The notes: generated by a model from the letters alone, not told the origin. DNA of 64,000 bases from Ancylostoma caninum (GCA_037903475.1 JBAJFG010000611.1:4092001-4156000); one strand, 5' to 3'. Shown: positions 24,379-36,743, counted from the first letter of the stretch. Made by a program: numbers and translations.

Positions 24379-25250
24379 TTATGCGTTTCCCTTAGCTGGC
24401 TGTAAAGAGGAGCTAGGAGCGTAGGTTATAGATGAATCCATGCACGTAGGTCCTGACGAAATAGTGTTCGAATTAGACCTTTCTTGATCATTACTAGGCG
24501 AAGGCTGTTGTGTAGGATTCCTAGATGAAGAAGAAAAGTTGCGTATGGAGCGATTTCGCTCCCTCTCAGCTCTAGAAAGTGAAGGCCTGACAAATATTCG
24601 TGAGTGGAAAAATTTCAGGAGATGTGCACGCTTCAACACCAAATTAATGAGGGAAGAATCACTTTGAGGAGACGTGGACGACCGGAAGAGGGCCGTCCCA
24701 TCCGATAAAGGCTAATAGGCATAACTTGAATAGAAAGATGATCGAGAATCTGACGGACATAGTTGAGATCACACATCGTACGAACACTAGCAAAAGGCTC
24801 AGTAGATTCCTGTACTCCTACGATTACAATTGAACGTTGTCTTTCCTTGAGCTCACAAACAGATTCAGAGACAGTAACACCAGAGTCAGCCACTTGAGGG
24901 GAGGATTGTTTTGTGCAAGAGGCTGGGAAGACCTAGGAGTTGGAGCATTTATATTGTTGATCGGCGGAGTTTGAGAATTCCTAAGCAGTTGATTTTGGGC
25001 CCTCAGGGTGGCTACCTCCTCAGATAACTCACGATTCTTTTGGATAATGTAAGCCATCATTTGGTCCCGGTTTGCCACGAGATGCGTGATAAGGTACTTG
25101 ACGTGCTCCGGAATGGATTCATCGGTTCTGGAAAATCAAGTGCGTTGGCAACATCAGCGTCGCGAGCGGGGCTGTCGTCCTCAACGCGGGCACGTTTGAC
25201 TCTATCCTGAACTGAAGCAGCACGAAGTGGTGTAACATTTTGAAATAAGT
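24379..25250 (-). pseudogene. LINE ORF1 (coiled-coil RNA-binding type), frameshifted
   Basis: Fragments in order: an acidic/basic N-terminal piece (about 25240-25125), then 'EHVKYLITHLVANRDQMMAY' in a shifted frame (about 25113-25054) with the coiled coil 'LSEEVATLRAQNQLLRNS'. A central domain with 'SIVIVGVQESTE' (about 24832-24800) and 'YRMGRPSSGRPRLLKVILP' follows, then a Ser/Asn/Pro-rich tail ending near 24379. ORF1 proteins of this LINE group are thought to act as nucleic-acid chaperones. At least two frame changes are needed to join the pieces. Confidence 0.6.
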
Positions 25251-25260
25251 GCAGGAGACA

Positions 25261-27021
25261 ATGGTCCTATACACCTAGAGTGGTGGCTTAGAGCTTAGTA
25301 AGATTTTGACTCCGCCACAAGAGTCTACGCAAAGGATCTGATCTGCTGCAGAGCGAAGTCGATATTATCCGATCGATTGCACCCTGCGCACCTACAGAGC
25401 TCGAAAGGAAAAAATAGACCTTTGCTGGTGGCAATTGCTGAAGATAGAATGCCCCTGCCACTAGGGTGTACGCACGAGTTGAGCAGGAAGAAGCCAGAAC
25501 TCGAATTCGAAGAGCTGACCCAGCAGAATACAGTGAGAATATGGTGAGTCGAGCTGGGAAGTCGAAGCGGCTGTGACCGCCGCCGCTCTGACATTCTGAA
25601 TTCTTCTAGCTCTTCCGTTTGCAGATACTGGTACAGGCAAGGAAGTGGGCATCGCCTTACACCACTCTTCTTCTCAGTGAGTAAAATTGGTTCGCTCACG
25701 GATCACAGGCCTCGAGGCGGTGATGTGCAGATATTCTTGGAGAACCGAGCAACGCTCAGTCAGAGATCGGCTCGCTTTACCTCGTCTCCCACACCCCAGG
25801 CGGCGGGGAAGTGAAAATACCAAAGACGAAGTTGGATATCGAGAAGGAGAGGATAAGCCACTATATCACAGTCGGTGGACAGAGTTTATTGCGGCGGCCG
25901 GGTCGCGGTTTCGCACTGAAGCTCGGTAGCTGTGACCTGCTTCGTGTTTTTCGTTCGACTTGTTCACATGAAGTTTTATTGTAGGATCCATTATTCTCCA
26001 ACCAAAAGTTGTTTTAGTCCCGCACAGTGGTATTCTGAATAGTTTGTCTGTCGTTGTATTCGATTGTCTCTGTTGAGGAGTTATTCAACGTCTATTTCGC
26101 CGTGCTTATTCTGCTGGTAGTGTGGAAGTAGAGTTGAACGTTTATAGCAAATATTGTGCCATGATTTTCAATAATGCATTAAGCTTATAGACAGGCTTAA
26201 CCATAAAATTCTGGCTTCGGCACTGCAGAATGAGGTGCACGGGGAAAGAGAAGTGCATAGAACTCCTCAACTCATTCAATAAATGAGGACGAGAAGCGGA
26301 ACGAAGATGAAAGTCGCAAAGCTCAACTATTGGTTTGGGCAATAACTTGGTGCGGTTTTTAAGAGGCATCCAAATCACAGTTCCCCACAAACGAAATCAA
26401 TCACCGTAAGTGATTCATATGGCAAAAAGTTAGCATAATTAGTGTTTCGTCTCTAGTGGGGCAGAACCAGGCGAATAATTGGCTAATTTTTCCACAAGTT
26501 GCGCGATCAGAATCGAGCTACAGCGCAGACATGTAGTTGATCCTACTCTGCCCTGAAATTACAATACTCCGGCTCCTGACCTTTTTATGGACAGCTTCGT
26601 CACTGATTTCACTGATTCTACAGAGAATCTCTGTTGTGATTTGCTGAAATCACGGTGTGTTAAAATGCGGAGCCTCTGGAAATAGTCGATTAATTTTCCT
26701 TTCATTGCGGAATTTAACGCTAACTCCATTTGATGCTAGGCCACAAGCTAGCCGTTTAGCTAAGCTATCGGCAACAGCAATTGACTGCAGTCCAGTTAGA
26801 TTCTTCCCTCTTCTGCTGTTATTTAAACCATATCTTTTTGTAGCTGCGATCGTGATCATTTTGTAGCTGCGATCGTGGTCACAACTGCTTGCTGTCGACC
26901 CAATTATAAAACTGTTCTCCAAAGTGTGCCAATATGCTTTTTAAAGTGACCGCTGAAGGTCTCAGTGTGCTGCTCTTTGCCCCTGTAATGAGTCTAAAGT
27001 TGATTGGTGTTTCAGGCATCT
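25261..27021. other. intergenic; possible LINE 5' UTR, then unassigned
   Basis: 25261-25700 may be 5' UTR of the minus-strand LINE. Further right no gene was recognised. A 29-bp tandem duplication (TTTGTAGCTGCGATCGTG repeated) lies at about 26836-26883. Confidence 0.35.
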
Positions 27022-27025
27022 TTAA

Positions 27026-27673
27026 CCCATTGACGACCGCGTGGCTCACCGGTGAGCCGCGCTATTTCGGTCGCGTGGGACCGTGCGGCTCACCGGTGAG
27101 CCGCGCCCTTTTTGACAAGTACTGGACCCTATTTTCAAACCATTTTGCAGCATTTCAATATGGAATGGTTACAATCCTTCCTAAAAAGGTCTAAAACAAG
27201 AGCAGTTCAAGGAGGAGTTCTCCCTTATTGCGACAAACATCATGAAAAGGATGGAATTTCGAAGTCGAGGAAGATTGCTTCACATTTCATTTGTTGTGGA
27301 TGGAATTACTCTGTGCAAAAGCCATATTTCCTACACAGAATCACGTTCGTTACATCCTGCGCTCCTTTATCAGTCAGGGTAGAGCCTTAGGAACGTGTAT
27401 AGCCTCTGGACACTCCCTTATAACACTAAAAACACCCTCTACAAACTTCCTTCGGTCTTAATGGAATCCAGAAGCGTTTAGAATCTCTACTTTTTTGTCC
27501 GATGATACTTGTAATCTTCTGGGAGTAGATTTCAAAAAGATTTCTGCAAAAAGATCTGTTTTAGTCCTAATTATCTTATCGTAACGGTGTGGAACTCCGC
27601 GGGCGCCGCACTCTTGAAAGGGGCGTTGGTCCCACGCGCCAGACACGCAAAAATGGGCGCGGTCGTCAATGGG
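27026..27673. mobile_element. TTAA-flanked (piggyBac-like) non-autonomous element
   Basis: TTAA at 27022-27025 and 27674-27677 flanks 16-bp inverted ends (CCCATTGACGACCGCG and CGCGGTCGTCAATGGG). The TTAA target site and ends beginning CCC are diagnostic of piggyBac-type transposons. Two large palindromes lie near the left end: GGCTCACCGGTGAGCC at 27043-27058 and GCGGCTCACCGGTGAGCCGC at 27085-27104. A GTGGGACC block (27075-27082) recurs inverted near the right end (GGTCCCAC). A 92-codon plus-strand frame (27112-27390) shows no clear transposase motif, so the 648-bp copy is probably non-autonomous. Confidence 0.8.
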
Positions 27674-27677
27674 TTAA

Positions 27678-28245
27678 TATGTCATAGGTTTTTCGAATGA
27701 AATCAGTTCTAATGGAATGCGCTAGTCCAAACCACTGATTATTCCTTGGTGTTAGGTTTTATTCCCCATTTCGGAATACTTAGCTCTTTCATATGTAGCG
27801 CCATTGCCATCCCGCTATTCAAGTTCTTTTCCGTAGTCGTAGATGTCCGAAACTGTGCGCCCAGCCAGAGTGGTGCGCCGGCACTCAGTAGAGTCGAACT
27901 CTGGCGCCAGGTTGCTAATTAATGACTAGACAAAAGACACTCTTCATTATCTCCCGATTTTGAGCGGATACTCATTTCAATCCCCCTCCCGTTGTCCGTA
28001 AAGGATTTTGCATTTAAAAACTTTTGTGATGAAGCGCTTTTATAGTCGACGAATCATGTTCGATGAAAATTGTTAACGCTCTCGCTCGTAGAAAATCATA
28101 TGTTGAAAATCATTTACTGGACGCAAGCTCGACAACTACTCTCTGTAAACGCAGTTATTGTGGAATCCTAGAAAGGCGGCCAGAGTGAAAGCTATCATTC
28201 CCAAATGGACCAGTAACATCATATGAAACTGGTAAGAATGGATCC
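27678..28245. other. intergenic, nothing recognised
   Basis: No open frame, motif or repeat boundary could be supported here. Confidence 0.4.
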
Positions 28246-29045
28246 ATTATCTACTATAATAAGTCGCAGATCTCCCATCGTCACGTGGGTGGGTGGAGCG
28301 AGAGATTGTGATGGGTGTGATGGGTAGCCCCACCAACTTTACCCGCCGCCACTGGGCTATTTGGCGTAAACAAGGCGGATCAAAAGAATGCCGATGGTGA
28401 GTGTAGGTATGCCACATGGGTAGCGAAGAAACCGTGCCAATGAAGCTTCCTGAAGGCAACCTGGAGTCGTGATGGATAAGCATTTGATTTCGTAGGAGAT
28501 CAGCGTTTGAGCTGGAATCCCCGTTATTACCAAAACAGCGATTTTTTGGGCTAGCATAGGTTATTTTATACAAAATATGTACCTTTACATTGAACAGAGA
28601 TGTGGTAAGGTTGTTATAGGTTCCATTTCAGAATACAAAGAGGATTTCACAATTCCATCTAGAAAAACGCATTCAATTTAATTTGTTTGACATGTTCGTT
28701 CCACAGTATAACAAAGTGTCATTCGCGCTGCACAAAATCTATGAAGTCTATGAAGTCAGAGAAAAAAGAGGTTGTTTTGAATTGTATCAGAGCATCACAT
28801 CAATAAATAGCCACCAGAAAGGCATTTTGTTTCCATGTGACATTCATAGAAAATCTTCCTTGAATCTCCTAACAGAAAATTTGGAGTGCTCAGATTCGCA
28901 GAAAATCATTGTCTTTCGCTCGAAACGTGGTGAAGCTGCGCCTCGTGTGCATGACAATGATTTTCTTGCGTTCAGATGGCTCAAAAGTAACGTGGCACAA
29001 GGGTCCGAGAGAAAGCGCCGCGAAGCTGCACTTTCGCTCGGTATG
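28246..29045 (+). repeat. hairpin-bearing interspersed repeat, copy 2
   Basis: Collinear with 3050-3830. It starts with GTCGCAGATCTCCCATCG, then CCCGCCGCCACTGGGCT (about 28349), then GCAGAAAATCATTGTC / GACAATGATTTTCTTGCG (28898-28970), AACGTGGCAC, GGGTCCGAG and GCGCCGCGAAGC (about 29012). The central hairpin is less perfect than in copy 1, but its 12-bp core (28902-28913 with 28953-28964) still pairs exactly although the sequence differs. The GC stem near the end is decayed. No coding motif. Confidence 0.7.
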
Positions 29046-29090
29046 TTTATATTAGGTGTTAACATAACTCCTTGCGCTTTTCTTTAAATG

Positions 29091-29862
29091 CAATTTTCTC
29101 CACCTATTTGTAATTTCTTGGAAACAAGTCATATACGATTCGAAAGCGTATTCTTTCTCTACAAGAATGTTGTTGACAGTTTTTTTACAATCTAGTCTGC
29201 TTCAGTTTTAACCTGCGAAATGGTGCAATGAGTCAGTGAGAAACAGCGCAACCGACTGCTACCTATCGTGGCATTCCGCAGAAGCTTGAAAAGCCTTCAT
29301 GACTGTCTACGCGACCTATGCCAAGTACTAAGAAAGACTGAAAAAGTTATTTTGGTTGAAATGACAGGACATCAGGGATTTTCGAAGCTCAAAGAAAGCA
29401 TGCATGGACTCGATGACAGGAGCCGCTTCGACCGCACAAATTTCCTTCACGCTCTGAGAGTTGCTCCAGAGGAATCGTGTTGTACAGATGGACATCATTC
29501 TTCTCAGATCTACCAAATAAGTGAGGTAATTCTGTTAAAAGAATCGAATAACAAGGGTCTACTCATCTTACCCCATAATAACGCCGGACCCCACCCTAGC
29601 CAGCGTCGCCATACTGTCCCTCTAATGGTTCCATTGATGATGTCCCTCCGCGTTTATATTCTACACAGCTTACACGTTCAAATCTAAGCGGTTGCTTCTA
29701 GGTCCCTTTTGAGTACATTGAGGAAATGGTTGTTTCTCTCGAATCTTTCCCTGAAAAGAGAAATGCTCTCTGACTGAATAAGTTTATTTGATTTCTTGTA
29801 CTTTGACTTTTTGTAACCGGCTATTGCATGTATGTGGAAATGCCTGATAAATAAACAACAAA

Positions 29863-29893
<31 letters not shown>

Positions 29894-32008
29894 ACTGGCG
29901 TTCTTTCTTAAGTTCAGAAATCAGGTAATTCAATAGTGCTGTGAAAAATCATGATGATGCGATTACAGAGAAAGCAAAATGCTTTCAGAACATATAGAGC
30001 ACGTTACGAAAAATGGCAATGGGGCGGAAAATATCGCGACTAAAAAAAGCGTGAGGACCTATGTTAACGCCCAATACATACACGACAGCAGCGAGTCGCA
30101 AAGGAGAGCCAGAGGAGTGAAGATCGATTTTTTTATTGCATGTTCGTTCTACGTATGTGTAAGCTTCGATGCTGGACAAAATTTATCGTTTTTCTTTCAA
30201 ATACTATTCATCACCACTAAATATTTTATTTGCCAAAGTTTTGGCTCCATCGAAGCTGTTCCTAGACATACGCGTATTGTTTTTATAATCACACTTTCTA
30301 TCACTATTGGAAAAGTAGTGTTTTCTGTTATTTCGATCTTTCTACGCATTTCCGTTCTTGTATACGAAAACCTGTCCAATTTCGCTATATGTAGTAGTTA
30401 GCTTCGTTTTCAATTAAGGATTGAGGAAACACTCACCGGAATTTCTATTTTCTTTCTGGGGAGATTCGGAATTCAGAATTCAGAATTTAAGCCTCGTCAC
30501 AGTAGTCCAACAAAAGTTGCGCTACTGAAAAAAAGCGACGTTATCGTACAAGAAGTTAGACTCATTTTAGTATAATACATATCAGCATATTGAGTTCCAG
30601 CACGGTACTCTGCTGTTTTTTTTTTGCAGCCATTCTCTTTCTACTGACAAAACTTCTCATAAACCTGATCAGCTGGGCCAACATCGTTTACTTTCCTGAG
30701 AGGCTGACCTGAGAGACACAAAAACTCCATTGCTTCTTTAGATTTTAACAAAACTCTGTGCACTTATGTACAGCAAAGTTTGGATCGTTAAAATTCCGGA
30801 GGTGCTGTCTTTCACTTCATTCCGCTTCGGACGAGGGAAGTCGAGAGTGGGCTCGGGAGAAGAATAGGAATTCAGCCATAAGGTCTCGTCACGCATCTCG
30901 AGCTCCAATTTATTTCAGTCAAGCTCCATTACGAAACATAAAAACAATCATGCTTGTTCATCTTTACTAATTTTCTTTGAGTGAAAATATTGAAAGGGTG
31001 ACAGTGTTGAAACATCCTTATTTCTTTTCCATTTCATTCTTTCATCAGTTTATTATTTCCGTAAAAAATTCTCCCCATGAACGCTAGAAATGTCATCTCC
31101 TCAATACTAAAAAAAATCACGAGCATCTAAAAAGGTTGAACATACAAGGAAAGGATGCCGGGATGTTGTACATTCCGAAATGGCAGGTACTGAAATGGTA
31201 CGGACGTCTTTCACTGGAGTATCCCCTTTCACCTCTAGGCGCTATGCCAACCTCCCGTAATTCTTATGAATTGGTATCGATGCAGGACGGATATTAAAAA
31301 TCGGAATAAGTACACGAAGTATACATCACATGCAGTATGCAGCAAGAAAAGGATGGTCATGACGACAGATTCACTTCTTATGAGTACACTAGTCTGGCAG
31401 TCCGGCTACCGCCGGATTTCCAGACTTCTTGTAATGCTCGCTTCGCTCGCATTAACTCATCTTATAAGCACACCAATACAACTTATTGTCCTACATATTT
31501 TTTTAATGGGAAATGAACGGATGTAGTATTGCACCTCTTTCTTTTCTGCCTTTCCTTTGAGCTAGTGGAAACTATTAATAGCAGCTACTCACGACCGATT
31601 AGCTGCGGAAGGATGACAGAAGATGGTTTCCAGTTCTTGCACGTCATGGTGGGTAAAGTGATAAGGGTTCGCTTGATTATAAAAGAGGGAGGTGAGATAT
31701 GGTTAGGTACAAATGATAGGGAACCACCAGTGGAGGTGGTGGGGGATAAAGCAAAGGATACAAACACACATTCTACACTTGTTACAGTGTTTCATCGTTT
31801 GACACTTACCGATATTAAGCTCTAATACGGCCCTCACTTGGAGGAGAACACGTCGTGTAATGTTTTTTCTAATTGGGGCGGACGCACTCTTCCAATACCG
31901 GATAGAGGTGCGTTGGCATCCAGAAGTGGGGACCCGCCGGTTGACTAGTCCAAAGATGTGATATGAGGATATTATGGGATACCCCCCACTCTTGACGCTT
32001 TTAAACAT
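29091..32008. other. intergenic, repeat-derived patches
   Basis: No gene recognised. An AAAT repeat run at 29858-29893 looks like the tail of a plus-strand retrotransposon fragment whose body is too decayed to name. 30041-30090 resembles the reverse complement of 29041-29090, giving two related ends 1 kb apart in opposite orientation. Confidence 0.4.
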
Positions 32009-32190
32009 TTGGGCGCCGGCGCACGCTTTTCACTGCAGTGGACCCGTCTCCCACTTTTGGGCGCCAGCGCACCCTTCTCATATCATTGGACCCGTCTCCT
32101 CCACCTTTGGGCGCCGGCGCACCCTTATCACAACAGTGGACCCGTCCTCCCACCTTTGAGCCCCGGCGTAACCTTACCACAGCGGCGGGC
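32009..32190. repeat. minisatellite of ~49-bp units, about four copies
   Basis: Units start with GGGCGCCGGCGCAC-like sequence at 32011, 32059 and 32109, and with GAGCCCCGGCG at 32158, giving spacings of 48, 50 and 49 bp. Each continues to GTGGACCCGTC(T)CC-CCAC. The last unit is diverged. The GGGCGCCGGCGC core is nearly palindromic. Confidence 0.9.
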
Positions 32191-32333
32191 CCTTGCATAT
32201 TATCCTACCTTCTCCTCGATCTCATCCCTACCCACTCCACCGTACCACACCCGTACCTAGGCTTACATATGATCTCAAAATCATGATCACTGACCAACTG
32301 TAGAATTTCGTAACAGTCTGACACACATACACA

Positions 32334-33228
32334 TTAGGGTGGTAAGAAAGTCTTGAGCCGATTTTTTTGAAAGTTCCAGAACTTTTGAATATTGATCGGT
32401 ACCCATGAGCTACCGTGTGCTAATCGTAGACCAAACTCGGGGCTTCTCCATAATAGGCATATATGGCCGAATTGGCTTTCCTCTAATTTTAAACTAATTT
32501 TAATTAAACTTTAATTACGACGTCAATTCCAAAAGAGGTCCTCCTACCCAAGATCAGTTTTTCCTTCATTGACCGCAGAGTTTCTGCAACAGCTAATTAC
32601 TGGAGATGAGAGTTGTGTCCTCTACGATTCTAACATACATCTTGCCATGTGGCTCCGTCGAGCAGAAGATCCACCAAATCGCACCCCCCCCCCCCCAAAC
32701 AAGTGTTTCCTTTGCTACCTCTTTAATTCGCCAGGAATGTCGTATTGTAAGCTGCTCCCGCAAACATACAAGGTCATCAGTAACACATACGCCAATCAGT
32801 TCCGGGAGGTCGCGGATGCTTTTGGCCAAGACGAGTTTTTTGTACACATACGCCATGGTGACGCTAGGCCCATTTTGCTTAAGGGACCCCTGAAAAATAG
32901 GAGGAGCTGGGTTGGGACACGCTTCCCCACTTACCGCATTCTCCTGACGTTGCCACTTCTGACTGTCACTTATTTCATCCCCTCGAGGCATTCCTGGCTA
33001 AGAAAAAATTCACCAAAGTTGACCATGTTGGAACGGAGGTCAGCGATTTCTTTGGCTTCCAGTCTTCCCATTTCTGGGAGAAGGGGAACGATGACCGGCC
33101 ATTTAGGTGGGGCACAGCAGTGACTAACTGTGGCTATTATATTGTTGAGCAAATTCCACTGTGGGCTGAGTAATAAAATAAAGCGCAAAAAAAGTCCAAA
33201 ACGGCTCAAGATTTTCTTACCACCCTAA
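32334..33228 (+). mobile_element. mariner-family transposon relic, third family
   Basis: The ~27-bp ends carry one mismatch (starting TTAGGGTGGTAAGAAA at 32334, complement ending 33228). The right flank is TA (33229-33230); the left flank reads CA, so one side of the duplication has mutated. Transposase remnants include 'FLQQLITGDESCVLYDSN' (32578-32631, carrying the catalytic Asp), a HDNARPH-like 'HGDARP' (about 32854-32871) and the LPHPPYSPDLAPSDYHLF equivalent in another frame (about 32925-32990). The N-terminal half is largely missing (895 bp). A run of 13 C residues (32684-32696) sits inside the coding relic. Confidence 0.85.
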
Positions 33229-33230
33229 TA

Positions 33231-34880
33231 CTTGCATACTGACACACTTGTAAACAGACTAAACCCATTATCATAAGTCATGACGTTTCTATGGCGCTGC
33301 AGAGGCGCACGATTATAAGTTTTTTTTTCTCATCGCATCCAAGTCGAAGAGAAAAACGGATTCGAGGCCAGCGCACGCGACTTCATGCTATGAGGGATGC
33401 TTCATGGTTGAAGGTCATGGCATCCTTGTATCGTTCCCTTGTTGGAGCTCTCCAACATTAGAATGCTCACGAAAATGGTTATTGCTTGGATTGACCTGAT
33501 CTTTCCGGTCTATCCAATCTGTGGTTGATCGTTCTGGGGATGCTGACAGAGACACAAAGAGAAACTGTGCCTTGCAAAAATGTCAGAACAGCTGGTAAAA
33601 AACGGTCTGAGGATGAAACGAATGAGCAATATCCACGTGCTAATCGAATGGATTTCATATAAACTGCTTTCATGAACGTATACATCAGTCTCGTATCTTC
33701 TCTCTCAAGTGTGATTCACAGCAGTGGATCACATGAAAATCGACCAATGATTCAATGGTACGTCAACCTATAGCATCACCACATATCATCACTAGAAGAC
33801 CACCTATTGGTTCAGCTGTTTCCTTTTTTTCACCATGCACGGTTGATATTTGACCTTGATTGAATAACGACAGCAATCACATCATTCTGCAAATGTTGTT
33901 GAAAGACTCACACGATGTACCAACTACTTCAGGAATAGGGAAGCCAGGTATGGGACTTTTCATGATGAGTTTCTTTCTATATAGACAGGTTCTGGTTTGA
34001 TTTGAATCACGCGAAAAACCCTGGCTCGAGAAATATCCACAAACTAGATAGCTCACGGTTTCGCTCGGGCGTTTTCTACCATCGTATCTCACACTGATGA
34101 GGACAATTGTACCAAAAAGTTTACATAGCAACGAGTAGATTCTAGTCTAAGCCTGATGGGGTTAAATCAATAGCTAGCTTACTTTATCTATGTACTTTCG
34201 GTAATACTGCTCGAGCGCTGCCACCTGCAATACACATAGGCAACCAATAAATATGTCAAAACAAGTCATGATACACATATTGAGAAATGATCCAAGCTTA
34301 GGCGGAATTCACTGTCGAAGCAAAACCGCCAGTAGAGTTCTTTGAGTCGAGTATGAGGCAGACCACACACGCTCCTTTGCTTAGATTGGAGCACTTCAGT
34401 TATTAATCAGGTTATAGTAAAAAAGACGGAGCGTATATGCCAAGATATAACGTATGGTTCTCAAATGGAGAATGATGAACTGGAGAAGCGCAAATTAGTG
34501 CAAAACCAGCATGTAATATGTTACATTTTTTCGGTAGACCAACTGTAGTACACGGAAACTTCACTCAAACGGCAATCTCACAAGGAAATTGCTGGCCTGG
34601 TAAATTTCAAATGAATTCAAATGAATTTCGAATGAATGGCCGGATCAAAAGCTGAGTTGAATCGGAACTTGAATTGTTTCTCAGTGAAGTTCAAGTAAAG
34701 CTATTTTGCGGAACTCAAACTTTTTTGCCAATGAAATCGTACATCTTAGTACAACATTGCATTTTTGATGTGCAGTCGTCATGAGAAGAGATTTTCTAAA
34801 CTGCATATGTCCACTGCATTCAACAGATCAAGACAAGCACCAAAAGACGTGCTAGACAATCCCATTTCCCATTTTTTGGG
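33231..34880. other. intergenic, nothing recognised
   Basis: Only short open frames without motifs. AATTTCAAATGAATTCAAATGAA at about 34604-34626 is a small direct repeat. Confidence 0.4.
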
Positions 34881-35030
34881 GTTCCATTACCTCGTTTTTA
34901 AATTTGAAAAAAAAAAGAGATTTTTTCTCTTTTTTTAGATACCATTTCCTCGTTTTTGAATATCCTTGTCCATTTTCGTATATTTTCGATACCTTTTCCT
35001 CGTTTTCGCATATCCTAGTTCTATTTTCTA
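34880..35030. repeat. short tandem array, ~50-bp period
   Basis: TTCCTCGTTTTTGAATATCC (from 34946) and TTCCTCGTTTTCGCATATCC (from 34996) are 50 bp apart and extend into matching flanks. A third diverged copy begins near 34885. Confidence 0.6.
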
Positions 35031-35053
35031 ATCGACAATTCTGTTCGCGTGTA

Positions 35054-35122
35054 CAGTGGCGGTTACATATGTAACACACCCATGATTTTTGGCCACAGAT
35101 TTTTCCGCATATCCTAGTCCTC
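35054..35122 (+). mobile_element. solo end of a Tc1-type MITE
   Basis: It starts CAGTGGCGGTTACATATG directly after TA (35052-35053). It aligns over ~65 bp with the reverse complement of the right end of the element at 44891-45726, including GGCCACAGA and GCATATCC blocks. No opposite end was found nearby, so it is a truncated copy. Confidence 0.6.
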
Positions 35123-36477
35123 CTACGAGCAATCGAGACAAAGTTTGGATATGCATTCATGCTTTATTAGGGCTTCCTTGACAGTTGCGAATCATAGACA
35201 TACGTACGTAGCATAATAGGACGTTGTTCTTGAAAATTAAAACGTCAGTAGCACCGGTTCCTCCTAATTTTGTATGATGTTATTGCAAAGACCCATGGAA
35301 GAATGGAAAGAGTTGATGTAAACTAGTCTACTCAACATTCTCCTGTGACTGCTATTGACGTACTCTCCACACCGCCTGGAGCTAAGGGCAAAAGCGACTC
35401 GTCAAATTTGAACAAAAATTCCACAAATTTGCAGCGAAAGAATGAGCCTGGCAATTTACCCGTATCTGGATGCTTGTTCGTTCGAAAAAAAGAATGAAAA
35501 GCGTAAACGTTCGAAAATCGGCCGCCGGAGTGCTTGCTCTGTCATTGTTACTACAGCGAATATGTTTTTCAAGCGATTTTTCAGTTTTGTTGACAATGCT
35601 TTTTCTTCACTGAGGTGTATAACAAGGTATCAACACTATTATAGCAAAATGCCCAATAATATCGAAGGTAAAGATCTGTTTCTTCACGATACAATGAACT
35701 GATGCGACCTAGAAACGCAAATGACCTACTGCATTTTGAGCTCCGAATGCAGTAATTCCATTCATAAACTTTTTCCGGAGGAACAGAAGTGAGGAATTAG
35801 GGAGTACACTATCTATTTATTTCTTTGTTGCACTGAAAGTATAGAAAGAATTTCAGTGCTCCATAAAACAGCGCTAGTGATACCATTTCTTTGGCGAACT
35901 AATAAAGATTACCATTGTTAGCCACCTTCGCAGATAATTTGGGGATAACCTATAAGTTGGAGGCAATAGCAATCAAGTTTACAAGACAGACCGGGGCCGT
36001 TAATTTATGATGGTTAAATGAGGTGATTTAATCCGCACCAGTTGGCCACGTGCCCAGCAGCCCTTGGGCTACTGGAGTATGCCGGAACTTCGGCACGCAG
36101 GTATACCAACTGACTCCGGCGGAACCGGCATGCCGGATCTTTGAGTGCTCGGTTTGTAAAAAAGCTCAAGGGACCATGGTCTGAAGCGATATAACAAAGA
36201 TTGCGTAAGCGTTACTATGTCATATCACATCCTCGGGCATCCTTCCGATAGTTACTTTCAAGTCCATGTTTTAAGACACGGATTTCAAAAATTCTCAGAA
36301 AGAAAAGAAAAGAAATCGACGCTAATCAGCTAGGTTGAACAATTCAAATGCTATCACATGAGTCATGAGTTATACGTGTCTTTGTCGGAACTACAAGAAT
36401 GAAGTTGCATATTAGAAGAAAGCTAGTTCACATGTTGTGTTCTTGTTCACGAAACAACTCAAAAGAAGCCTAAGCAC
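35123..36477. other. intergenic, nothing recognised
   Basis: No gene motif. A GC-rich patch at about 36040-36150 contains CCGGCATGCCGG but does not fold as a tRNA. Confidence 0.4.
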
Positions 36478-36743
36478 CAGTGGCAGACGCAGACGGGCGG
36501 GAGGGGGGGGGGGCAGGGGACTTCGAAAATATGTACCTAACAAATTAACTGGAACGTTTGTAGTAGTGCTTCTTAGTTGTCCATTTTCATTATTATTTCA
36601 TGAACAATTGCTGTTAAATATCTGACATTATAATCAATATTTTTGTTTTCCATCCGCATCCGACCTTCCAAAGTGGCTGAGATCCCACTTTTTCTTATGC
36701 CCCCTCCCTCCTCCCCCTCCCGCCCACTTTGCGTCCGCCACTT
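36478..36743. mobile_element. small MITE with G-rich inverted ends
   Basis: The left end AGTGGCAGACGCAGACGGGC then GGGAGGGGG matches the reverse complement of the right end (CCCCCTCCCGCCCACTTTGCGTCCGCCACT, 36714-36743) with a few mismatches. The flanks TAAGCACC and AGAGCACC agree at 6 of 8 positions and could be an hAT-type 8-bp duplication. It includes a run of 11 G residues (36503-36513). Confidence 0.55.

Larger units (their letters stand above)
21384..25260 (-). mobile_element. CR1-type LINE, second copy, near full-length but broken
   Basis: On the minus strand: ORF1 region about 25250-24380, ORF2 about 24150-21556, 3' UTR 21555 to about 21384 with a TAAATA-repeat tail. It belongs to the same family as the plus-strand LINE at 13-21 kb by collinear motifs in both ORFs. 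The two copies are convergent, their 3' ends ~120 bp apart. The upstream limit is uncertain; 25260-25700 may be its 5' UTR. Confidence 0.85.

Noticed and set aside
29565..29620. Resemblance of LPHNNAGPH to the mariner HDNARPH motif
   Set aside because: No other mariner motif or terminal repeat lies around it, and the match is short.
36040..36150. Possible tRNA-like GC-rich structure
   Set aside because: No A-box/B-box pair or cloverleaf could be drawn; the CCGGCATGCCGG palindrome alone is not enough.
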